Source of the DNA: Chloroflexota bacterium
Lineage (GTDB): Bacteria > Chloroflexota > Anaerolineae > VGOG01
Direction of reading: 5' to 3'
Length of the DNA stretch: 64,000 bases
Assembly: GCA_030611885.1 (NCBI GenBank)
Contig: JAUWOY010000002.1
Coordinates: forward strand, 62,001-126,000
The position numbers were made by a program, and so were the translations under genes. Positions 16,872-24,453 of this stretch are shown piece by piece; the first letter of the stretch is position 1; each line of letters opens with the position of its first letter. The notes beneath the pieces were generated by a model, which saw only the letters and a program-made list of their open reading frames with translations, did not search any database and was not told the origin of the DNA.

Positions 16872-17618
16872 ATGGAGATTTTTTTGGACACGGCCAGGAT
16901 CGAGGAGATCCGCGAAGCGGCTAAACTGGGGGTCATCAGCGGGGTGACGACCAATCCCAGCCTGATGATGAGGGCGGGCCGCAGCGACTACCAAGAGGTG
17001 ACTCAGGAGATCTGCTATATCGTGCAGGGGCCCGTCAGCGCGGAGGTCACTGCGCTGGAGGCCGACGAGATGGTGGAACAAGCCCTGGAGATCGCCCAGT
17101 GGTCGCCTCACGTGGCGATCAAGATACCTGTCACCGCGGAGGGCCTCAAGGCCATCAGCACCCTGTTCGAGTTGGAAGTTGACCCAGATAGCATCTGCCA
17201 GGGCTGCGCCTGGCGGGGCCAGTGCGACACCGACCCCGACCTGGCTCACGACCTGGCTCTCACCTGGGGCATCCGCACCAACGCCACTCTCGCCTTCTCG
17301 GCCAACCAGGCGCTCCTGGCTGCCCTGGCCGGGGCCTCTTTCGTTTCCATCTTCGTGGGGCGACTGGACGATGCGGGCAACGACGGCATGCAGGTGGTGG
17401 CCGACACGGTGGAGATTTTTGAGACCTACGGCCTCGACGCTCAGATCATCGCCGCCAGCATCCGCCATCCCATGCACATCACTGAGGCGGCTCTCCTGGG
17501 TGCGGACATCGCCACCATGCCCTACGACGTCCTGATGAAGGCCATCCAGCACCCCCTGACCGACGTCGGCGTCGAGCGCTTCCTGGCCGATTGGGCGAAA
17601 GTCAAACGTGAAACGTGA
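16872..17618 (+). CDS. Transaldolase, TalC/FSA-like, with Cys insertion
   Basis: This 248-residue barrel enzyme begins MEIFLDTARIEEIREAAKLGVISGVTTNPSLM, as in small transaldolases and fructose-6-phosphate aldolases. The Schiff-base Lys is in HVAIKIPVTAEGL. It would transfer dihydroxyacetone units between sugar phosphates in the pentose phosphate route. Between the active-site strand and the next conserved GIRTNATLAFS strand there is an extra ~25 residues with CQGCAWRGQC, not seen in typical 215-220-residue members. The last residues KVKRET and the stop are encoded by an AAACGTG tandem repeat. GGAGG lies seven bases before the ATG. Confidence 0.9.
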   Translation: MEIFLDTARIEEIREAAKLGVISGVTTNPSLMMRAGRSDYQEVTQEICYIVQGPVSAEVTALEADEMVEQALEIAQWSPHVAIKIPVTAEGLKAISTLFELEVDPDSICQGCAWRGQCDTDPDLAHDLALTWGIRTNATLAFSANQALLAALAGASFVSIFVGRLDDAGNDGMQVVADTVEIFETYGLDAQIIAASIRHPMHITEAALLGADIATMPYDVLMKAIQHPLTDVGVERFLADWAKVKRET

Positions 17619-17632
17619 AAGAAGCAGATCAT

Positions 17633-17782
17633 TTGTCCACCATCCGCCACGCGGACAAGATCATCGCCCTCGAAGAAGGTCGCATCGTCGAGGTGGGCGA
17701 TCATCGCCAGCTCCTGGCTCGTGGCGGCCTCTACAGCCAGATGTATCGGCGGCAGTATGATCTGGTGGCCGCTTCAGATTAA
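17633..17782 (+). pseudogene. C-terminal remnant of an ABC exporter ATPase
   Basis: Fifty codons encode LSTIRHADKIIALEEGRIVE followed by VGDHRQLLARGGLYSQMYR and a short tail to TAA. This is the conserved end of MsbA-type exporter ATPases, after the Walker B. The rest of the gene is missing; the break coincides with the AAACGTGAAACGTG repeat at the end of the transaldolase gene. Confidence 0.75.
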
Positions 17783-17845
17783 CCGAGCTTCGCAAACACA
17801 CAGGACGTCAGGTGAAATCGCTGCCTGTTTTGGGAGGAGCGCAAG

Positions 17846-17875
17846 ATGAAAGATCAAGATAAGACAAAAGAGTAA
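17846..17875 (+). pseudogene. 5' remnant of a GAF sensor gene
   Basis: A GGGAGG ribosome site and ATG are followed by MKDQDKTKE and TAA. The same start region at 22330 and 24454 reads MK(G/D)E(Y/D)KTKEQL. The TAA replaces the CAA (Gln) codon of the intact genes, and identity continues for about seven bases past it before the sequence changes into the sigma-54-like frame. Confidence 0.65.
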
Positions 17876-17960
17876 CTCATACGTTCCCGGCCATGCTCGT
17901 CTCATTGGCATCATCATTCTGGCCAGGTTCCTGAAGCTGCCCCTGACCAGGTATGAGGCG

Positions 17961-19106
17961 GTGATAGAAAAGGTGGAAGGCTCCCCCATGTTCACACAAC
18001 TCTGGCCCGGCATCGTCTCCACCAACCTGTTTCCGAGAGCTCAGGTGCTGGAGCCAGCCGGGGGCCTGATGCCTAACGCCATCGGGCAGTTGCGAAAGGA
18101 CGAAGAGGGCTTTTGCGTTAGCTACCGACATCCCGGATTGGCGAGGGAATATGTCATTGACGAAGGGAAGATGAGGTCTTGGGGGCAAAGTCAGGCGCTC
18201 TTAAGTGAGGACGAAGCCGAGATTCAGGCGCTGAGGCGGCAACTGAGGCTGATCAATACCAGGAACAGGCTGACCCACATGATACTCATGGGCATCGCCG
18301 AACACCAGGAGGCCTTCCTGACCTCAGGAGATGCGCTGCACCTGAGGCCGCTGAGCCAGGTTGCTCTGGCTGAATGGCTAAGAGGCGAAGCGCAGGGCGA
18401 CAGTCGCTTCCTGCCGCCTGGCAGCAAACTGGAGTTGGTTGACAACAGCATGATATCCCGGCTCACGCGCAACGTGAGCGTGCTGAGCCCCCAGGGCCGA
18501 GACATCCCCCTGCGGGATTTCCTCCCCAGCACTCGCGACGTGCACAAACGGATGATCGAAGCCATCCTCGACGAGGAGAAGGAGCAGATCCGGCGAGGCG
18601 ACATCGAAAGGGCCTACACCGACGAAGAGATCAAGAAGAGGCTGAAAGAGCGATTTGGCGTGTCTGTCTCGCGGCGCACGGTCAGCGCGTGTCGCCAGGG
18701 CATGAGGATACCTTCGTCGTACACCAGAAACAGCAGCTATACGTATCCGCCCAGGCTGGCTCGTTTCTCCTTCCATTATCCGCTGAACGTGGCTTCGGTG
18801 AAGGCCAACGCGCCGCAAGCGGCCGGCGTGTATGAGATATCCCTGGCCGAGATGGAGGTTAACTATCCCCTGTGCTCCAGTGGGGTGGTCTATATTGGCA
18901 GCACAAAGAACCTCAGGAAGCGGCTGAGGGATCACCTGGGACGGAATTCGAAGAACGGCGATTTGAGGGCGCTGCTGGACAGCCACAGATGCTCTTTCCG
19001 GTATATACTTGTGCAGAGGAATTTGAGGGAGGCGGAGAAAGAGCTGTGCCGCTCTTTCAGCACTGCCTACGGCTCGCTGCCCAGGTGCAACAGGATCAGG
19101 CCGTGA
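17961..19106 (+). CDS. Sigma-54 (RpoN)-like protein fused to a GIY-YIG nuclease
   Basis: The first ~260 residues follow RpoN: a core-binding region (RLTHMILMGIAEHQEAFLTSG...LRPLSQVALAEWL, NSMISRLTRNVSVLSPQG) and a DNA-binding domain ending in SRRTVSACRQGMRIPSS, which matches the RpoN box ARRTVAKYRE only in part. The last ~105 residues form a GIY-YIG nuclease: GVY, VVYIG, Arg in LRKRLRDHL, Glu in REAEKEL, and a C-terminal Asn, all apparently intact. The listed start is a GTG at 17961; the frame stays open to 17850 and contains region-I-like sequence (ARFLKLPLTRYEAVIEKV), so the original 5' end may be lost. Function is unknown. Confidence 0.78.
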   Translation: MIEKVEGSPMFTQLWPGIVSTNLFPRAQVLEPAGGLMPNAIGQLRKDEEGFCVSYRHPGLAREYVIDEGKMRSWGQSQALLSEDEAEIQALRRQLRLINTRNRLTHMILMGIAEHQEAFLTSGDALHLRPLSQVALAEWLRGEAQGDSRFLPPGSKLELVDNSMISRLTRNVSVLSPQGRDIPLRDFLPSTRDVHKRMIEAILDEEKEQIRRGDIERAYTDEEIKKRLKERFGVSVSRRTVSACRQGMRIPSSYTRNSSYTYPPRLARFSFHYPLNVASVKANAPQAAGVYEISLAEMEVNYPLCSSGVVYIGSTKNLRKRLRDHLGRNSKNGDLRALLDSHRCSFRYILVQRNLREAEKELCRSFSTAYGSLPRCNRIRP

Positions 19107-19126
19107 GGGCAGAGGAGGTTTGACCG

Positions 19127-21814
19127 ATGAAAGGACGTCTTGAGACGGGAGGAAGAGTGAGGATGAACAAGAGAACATTCGCAGTCGGTATCTTGGCGCT
19201 GGTGGCCTGCGCCGCTACGCTGTACTTCCACGGCGTAGTAGGCACTGACATCATCTTTCCCCACCTGTATTACCTGCCGATCATCCTGGCCGCTATATGG
19301 TGGGAGAGGCGGAGTTGGTTTCTGACCGCCTTTCTGTGCGCCTTCCTGTTGGCTGCACACGTGATCTCAGGCATAGAAATGTCCATCACCGCGGACCTGG
19401 CAAGGGCGACATCGTTCCTTTTTGTGGGAGGCGTAGTGGCTGAGCTTTCCAGGGCCCGCCGGCAGGCCGGGGAAGCACTGCTGCAGGCCAGCTACCGCCA
19501 TCAGGCCGTCATCCTGGAAAGCATGCTCGACGCGGTCATCGTGGTCAACCCCGACGGCGCCATCCGCACGCTGAACCGGGCGGCGCTTGAACTGCTGGGT
19601 TACGCGGAGGAGGAGATCATCGGTCAGCCGGTTGGCACCATCTTTGAAGAAGAAGAAGAAGAAGAAGAAGAAGAAGAAGCTTTCTTCAGGGGCAGTGGCC
19701 TGGCGCAGTTGGTGCGCGAGGGGGCGGCGCGGGACGTGGAAATGACGCTGGTGACCAGGTCGGGCGAGCGGATTCCGGTGATGTTTAACGGCTCCGTCAT
19801 CCACGACGACGAGGGACACCTGCGCGCCGTTCTGGGCGTGGCCCGGGACATGCGCCAAATCATGGGGCTGATGGAGGAGGCGCAGCGCAGGGCCGAGGAA
19901 CTGGCCGCCCTCAATGCCATAGCCGAAGCGGTCAGCGGCTCCCTCGACCTGGACGAGGTGCTGGGCGGAGCGTTGGACGAGACCTTGAAAGTGCTGGAAC
20001 TCGATGCCGGCGCCATCCGACTAGCAGACGAGGAGCGGGAGGAACTGGTGCTGGCCGTCTACAGCGGCATGCCTGAAGGGCTGACGCAACGGATAGCCAG
20101 GACACCGATGAGAGAAGGGGTAGCGGGGCGGGTGGTCCAAACCGGCAAGGTGGAGGTGGGTGACTTTGCCGATTATGACGCCGCTTATCCAGCGATGGTG
20201 GATCGTTACGGCAGAAAGCCGTTTCCTTTTGCGTGCATTCCCCTGAAGGCCAGAGACAGGGTAGTTGGGGTCATGACTGTCGCCCATACTGAGCCACGGC
20301 AATTTACCGCCCAGGATATGCAATTGCTTGCCGCCATCGGCGACCAGATGGGCGTGGCCATCGAGAACGCGCGGCTGTACGAGGAAACCCGACGGCGTGC
20401 CCTGGAGCAGGAGACGCTGCGGGAAGCCGCGCTGGCGCTAACCACCGCCCTGGATCGAAACGAGGTGATCGAGCGCATCCTGGCCCAGTTGCAGCAGGTA
20501 GTGCCCTACGACAGCGCGTCAGTCCAGTTGCTCAGGGAGGACCGAATGGAGCTCGTGGGTGGGCGCGGCTTTCCCAACCTGCCGGACCTGCGGGGCATCT
20601 CTTTCCCCGCGGACGGCGACAACCCCAACAGCGAGGTGATCCGCACCCGAGCCTCCTTCATCGTGGAGGATGCCCCGACCGTGTACGAGGGATTTCGAGA
20701 AGACCCACACCGGCAGGCCGTTATCCGCTCCTGGCTGGGAGTGCCGATGTTGATCGGCGAGCAGTTGGTGGGGATGATCGCCCTGGACAAGTGCGAGCCG
20801 GGGTTCTACACCCAGGGGCACGCCCGGCTGGCCGAGGCCTTTGCTGCCCAGGCAGCCGTGGCCTTCGAGAACGCACGCCTCTTCGAAGAGATCGAAGAGC
20901 GCAGGCTGTATCTGGAAGGGGTGCTGGGAGCCGCCCCCGACGCCGTCGTTACCCTGGATGCCCACCATCGGGTCGTGGAATGGAACGCGGGCGCAGAAAG
21001 GCTGTTCGGATACTCACGGGAAGAGGTGATCGGCCAAAACCTCGACGACCTGGTCACTAGCCCCGATGTCTTCGAGGAGGCAGTCGAGTTTACGCAGATA
21101 GTCATGGGCGGGAAGGAGGTGCCTCCCACAGAGTCCGTCCGTTATCGGAAGGATGGCTCCCCCGTGGATGTCATCGTGGCCGGGTCCCCGATCCTGGTGG
21201 GGGATGAGTTCATCGGGTTAGTCGCTGTCTACACCGACATCACCGCGCGGGTGCGGATGGAGGAGACGCTGCGCGCCCTGGCCCTGATTGACGACCTCAC
21301 GAACCTGTACAACCGGCGCGGGTTCTCCATCCTGGCCGAACAGCAGTTGAAGATGGCCCACCGGGGGAAGAGGAGGATGATGCTGCTCTTTGCCGACTTC
21401 GACGGCCTGAAGCAGATCAACGATGCCTTTGGCCACTCCGAGGGAGACCGGGCCTTGATCGAGACCGCTGATGTCCTCAGAGAGACTTTTCGTGAGTCGG
21501 ACATCATTGCTCGCATCGGCGGGGATGAGTTTGTGGTTTTGGCGATAGAAACCAATAGGTCTCCCGCCGAGATCCTTGCCCGTCGTTTGCAAGAGAACCT
21601 GGAGGCCCGCAACGCAAGGGGAGACCGCCGCTACGAGCTGTCGTTAAGCGTGGGCCTGGCGCGCTACAATCCCGAACACCCCTGCTCTATTGATGAACTG
21701 CTGGCCCAGGCGGATAGAGCGATGTACGAGCGGAAACGGGGCAACGAGCCAGACTATGTGCTGGAAAGCATAGCCGAGCTAGTTCGAGATAGAACGACGC
21801 ACCCACCAGGCTGA
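19127..21814 (+). CDS. Diguanylate cyclase with PAS and GAF domains
   Basis: This 895-residue membrane sensor has N-terminal hydrophobic spans (about residues 15-105), PAS-1 (about 120-245), two GAF domains (about 265-420 and 440-605), PAS-2 (about 610-720) and a GGDEF domain with an intact RIGGDEF motif (about residue 800). It would make c-di-GMP in response to signals at the PAS/GAF domains. Eleven GAA codons encode a run of Glu in PAS-1. A GAGGAGG site precedes the ATG at 19127; an alternative ATG at 19163 also has GGGAGG. A partial copy of the GGDEF end lies downstream at 22110-22280. Confidence 0.92.
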   Translation: MKGRLETGGRVRMNKRTFAVGILALVACAATLYFHGVVGTDIIFPHLYYLPIILAAIWWERRSWFLTAFLCAFLLAAHVISGIEMSITADLARATSFLFVGGVVAELSRARRQAGEALLQASYRHQAVILESMLDAVIVVNPDGAIRTLNRAALELLGYAEEEIIGQPVGTIFEEEEEEEEEEEAFFRGSGLAQLVREGAARDVEMTLVTRSGERIPVMFNGSVIHDDEGHLRAVLGVARDMRQIMGLMEEAQRRAEELAALNAIAEAVSGSLDLDEVLGGALDETLKVLELDAGAIRLADEEREELVLAVYSGMPEGLTQRIARTPMREGVAGRVVQTGKVEVGDFADYDAAYPAMVDRYGRKPFPFACIPLKARDRVVGVMTVAHTEPRQFTAQDMQLLAAIGDQMGVAIENARLYEETRRRALEQETLREAALALTTALDRNEVIERILAQLQQVVPYDSASVQLLREDRMELVGGRGFPNLPDLRGISFPADGDNPNSEVIRTRASFIVEDAPTVYEGFREDPHRQAVIRSWLGVPMLIGEQLVGMIALDKCEPGFYTQGHARLAEAFAAQAAVAFENARLFEEIEERRLYLEGVLGAAPDAVVTLDAHHRVVEWNAGAERLFGYSREEVIGQNLDDLVTSPDVFEEAVEFTQIVMGGKEVPPTESVRYRKDGSPVDVIVAGSPILVGDEFIGLVAVYTDITARVRMEETLRALALIDDLTNLYNRRGFSILAEQQLKMAHRGKRRMMLLFADFDGLKQINDAFGHSEGDRALIETADVLRETFRESDIIARIGGDEFVVLAIETNRSPAEILARRLQENLEARNARGDRRYELSLSVGLARYNPEHPCSIDELLAQADRAMYERKRGNEPDYVLESIAELVRDRTTHPPG
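19646..19678 (+). repeat. (GAA)11 trinucleotide repeat
   Basis: Eleven uninterrupted GAA codons give a run of eleven Glu inside the first PAS domain of the diguanylate cyclase. Loss or gain of a unit would keep the frame. Confidence 0.9.
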
Positions 21815-21865
21815 CATGATCGCCACGCCTGGATGGGACGACTTCTCACCGAGGAAGGGAAAGGC

Positions 21866-22057
21866 ATGGAGTGGAGAAGACTGAAAACCACAAAGGAAGC
21901 GAGTGAATGGCTTGCGATGATGAGCCGCCAGATGTCGAAGGACGCATACCTCAGGTTGCTGAAAGAAGCCAGAAAGATTGCGAAGGAACAGCGAGCAACA
22001 AAGCTGGGGCGCGGGCATTGCAGGCTTGCGCTTAAGCGTCTCTCCCAAAAAAGGTAA
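21866..22057 (+). CDS. Small basic hypothetical protein
   Basis: A 63-residue frame starts MEWRRLKTTKEASEWLAMM and is rich in Lys/Arg and predicted helices. GGAAGGGAAAGG precedes the ATG. No family is recognised. It lies between the diguanylate cyclase gene and a duplicated fragment of that gene, so it may be debris from a rearrangement rather than a working gene. Confidence 0.35.
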   Translation: MEWRRLKTTKEASEWLAMMSRQMSKDAYLRLLKEARKIAKEQRATKLGRGHCRLALKRLSQKR

Positions 22058-22062
22058 AGGCG

Positions 22063-22293
22063 ATGACCACCGAACGCCTGGGCTGGCTGAGAAAGGCTCC
22101 AGGAAAAGTTGCGACAGCTCGTTTGCAAGAGAACCTGGAGGCTCGCAACGCGAGGGAAGGCCGCCGCTACGAGCTATCGTTGAGCGTGGGCCTGGCGCGC
22201 TATGACCCCGAACACCCCTGTTCCATTGATGAACTGCTGGCCCAGGCGGACAGAGCGATGTACGAGCGGAAACGGGGCAACCAGGAGTCTTAG
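22063..22293 (+). pseudogene. Duplicated GGDEF C-terminal fragment
   Basis: From about 22108 the frame reads ARLQENLEARNAREGRRYEL...ERKRGNQES, nearly the same as the last third of the GGDEF domain at 21587-21750. The first 15 residues (MTTERLGWLRKAPGK) have a different origin. The catalytic GGDEF motif is not included, so it cannot be a cyclase. It is probably the product of a local partial duplication. Confidence 0.7.
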
Positions 22294-22329
22294 CTCAAGA
22301 AGGCTTACAGCTTTTGGGAGGTGCACAAG

Positions 22330-24327
22330 ATGAAAGGTGAATATAAGACCAAAGAGCAACTCATAGATGAACTGGTGGAAATGCGCCAACGGGTCGCCGA
22401 ATTGGAAGCGGCGGACACCGAACGGGTGCGGGCGGAGCAAGCGATTCCGGAGAGGAGGATATGGCTACCCGTAGCCGGTATGTTCGTTCTGCTCTGCATT
22501 TTAGTGTGGCTGAACGAGATCGTGGATCTCCCTCACCTTCTGCTGGGCGCGCCACACACGCCCATTAACTGGCGTGAGGCGATCATCGAAATGGTGCTGA
22601 TCGCTGGCGTCGGTCTCTTCGTGGTGTTGAGGCTCATCCGCGACATCACCGAGCGCAAGCGGGCGGAGCAAGCAGTGCGCCGCCAGCGCGACGAACTCGC
22701 TGCCCGTGCCGGCATCCTCAGCGCCACTCTGCGCACGATGGATCTTGACGAACTGCTCGATATCATCCTGAACGAAGTGCTGGCCTTCCTCCAGGTGGAG
22801 TTCGGGAGCATCCACCTGGTGCAGGGCAACGAGGTCGTGCTGCGCTGCTGGCGGGGCCTCTCCGATGCCTTCCGCGCCCACGTGCTCTCCTTCTCCGCCG
22901 ACGACCCGCCCGACTGGATGCGGGAGCTGCGCGTCATCCACGAGTGGCTGAGCCAGCAGGGCCTCACCCCCGACTTTGCCAAGCGCGACGGTATTCAGGC
23001 GTGGGCGGGCATCCCCTTGTGCTTGCCGGCGCGAAAGGGCGAGGCAGGTGAATGGCTCGGCACCATCCTGGCGGGCAGCCGCCGCTACGAGGCTCTGAGC
23101 GAGGACGAGGTGAGGGCGCTTGAGGCGATGGCAGACCAAGTGGCGCTGGCGATTGACCACGCCCGCACCTACCGCCAGGCACAGGAGCGGCTGGCCCGCC
23201 TGCAAACTCTGCGCGACATTGACCGCGCCATTATCCAGCAACTCGACCTGCGGGAGGTACTGCACGTCGTTCTGGAGCGGGTGCCGAAGGAGCTGGGCGC
23301 CGATGCCGCTGCCATCAGCCTGCTGGATGAAGGGCAATTGCGCCCCAAGATTTTTGCGATGCGCCTGCAGGACGGGACATTCGTTGAGGAAGAGGTATTC
23401 ACGCTGGCGGAAAACCTGCTCCACTGGTTCGTGGAGCGCCAGAAGCCTGTCATCATCTACGACCTGACGCAGGATCCCCGCGTGCAGATGCATCGCGGGC
23501 GCATCCGCAATGACAGGCTCATCTCCTACCTCGGCGTGCCGCTCATTGTCCACGACAGGACGATTGGCATCTTCCACATAATGGCCGCGAAGCCGAAGGT
23601 ATTTGCGGACGAGGACGTGGGGTTTTTCTGTACGATGGCAGGGCAGGTAGCGATTGCCATTGAGAACGCGCGACTGTATGAGGCGGTTAAGCAGGAACTA
23701 ACTGAGCGCAAGCGGGCGGAGGAGGAACTTCAACGTACTCTGGCGAAGTTGCGAGAAGCCCTGGGCGGAATCATCCAGACCGTGGCCTTGACGGTTGAAA
23801 CGAGGGACCCCTATACAGCCGGTCATCAACGGCGCGTGGCCGATCTTGCCCGTGCCATAGCGAATGAGATAGGTCTTCCAGAGGAACAGATTGATGGAAT
23901 CCGCATGGCTGGGCTCATTCATGATCTCGGCAAGATAGGTGTACCCGCTGGAATACTCAGTTGGCCCGGTCAGTTAAACGATCTCCAATTCGGTCTGATC
24001 AAGATGCACTCCCAAATCGGTTACGATATATTGAAGACGGTAGAATTCCCCTGGCCGGTGGCCCAGATCGTGCTGCAACATCACGAAAGGCTGGACGGTT
24101 CTGGTTATCCCCAAGGGCTATCGGGCGACGAGATCATGCCGGAAGCCAGGATCCTGGCCGTAGCTGACGTCGTCGAGGCTATGGCCTCTCGCCGACCTTA
24201 CCGGCCGCCTCGTGGCCTGGATAAGGCTCTGGAGGAAATCTCGCAGCATAGGGGCGTCCTTTATGATGCTGAGGCGGTAGATGCTTGCTTGAAGCTTTTC
24301 ATCGAGAAGGGGTTTGAGTTCGAGTGA
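22330..24327 (+). CDS. HD-GYP c-di-GMP phosphodiesterase with GAF domains
   Basis: This 665-residue protein starts at an ATG with GGGAGGTG nine bases upstream. A coiled coil (residues 1-40) is followed by two membrane spans (about 45-65 and 82-100), two GAF domains (about 125-280 and 295-455) and an HD-GYP domain (about 485-660). HDLGKIG, HHERLDGSGYPQGL and ADVVEAMASRRPYR are present, so the enzyme should be active. It would degrade c-di-GMP and may oppose the diguanylate cyclase upstream. The C-terminus is nearly the same as that of the next gene, showing recent duplication of the module. Confidence 0.92.
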   Translation: MKGEYKTKEQLIDELVEMRQRVAELEAADTERVRAEQAIPERRIWLPVAGMFVLLCILVWLNEIVDLPHLLLGAPHTPINWREAIIEMVLIAGVGLFVVLRLIRDITERKRAEQAVRRQRDELAARAGILSATLRTMDLDELLDIILNEVLAFLQVEFGSIHLVQGNEVVLRCWRGLSDAFRAHVLSFSADDPPDWMRELRVIHEWLSQQGLTPDFAKRDGIQAWAGIPLCLPARKGEAGEWLGTILAGSRRYEALSEDEVRALEAMADQVALAIDHARTYRQAQERLARLQTLRDIDRAIIQQLDLREVLHVVLERVPKELGADAAAISLLDEGQLRPKIFAMRLQDGTFVEEEVFTLAENLLHWFVERQKPVIIYDLTQDPRVQMHRGRIRNDRLISYLGVPLIVHDRTIGIFHIMAAKPKVFADEDVGFFCTMAGQVAIAIENARLYEAVKQELTERKRAEEELQRTLAKLREALGGIIQTVALTVETRDPYTAGHQRRVADLARAIANEIGLPEEQIDGIRMAGLIHDLGKIGVPAGILSWPGQLNDLQFGLIKMHSQIGYDILKTVEFPWPVAQIVLQHHERLDGSGYPQGLSGDEIMPEARILAVADVVEAMASRRPYRPPRGLDKALEEISQHRGVLYDAEAVDACLKLFIEKGFEFE

Positions 24328-24370
24328 TTCCAAGTTAGTGAAATCGCTGTTAGTCTGGAATTTTGATAAG

Positions 24371-24422
24371 CTCCAAGGCCCGTCCTCGGGCCGCCAAAAA
24401 CGCACCCGGGGACGGGTGCTAG
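24371..24422. terminator. GC-rich hairpin between the HD-GYP genes
   Basis: GGCCCGTCCTCGGGCC and GCACCCGGGGACGGGTGC can each fold, and CCCGTCC can also pair with GGACGGG. There is no U-run. It may slow or end transcription between the two phosphodiesterase genes. Confidence 0.35.
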
Positions 24423-24453
24423 AGCCTTATATCAAAGTTAGTAGGTGCCCAAG

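Noticed and set aside
22501-23577. A 358-residue minus-strand frame opposite the HD-GYP gene
   Set aside because: It is an antisense shadow of a GAF region with clear plus-strand motifs.
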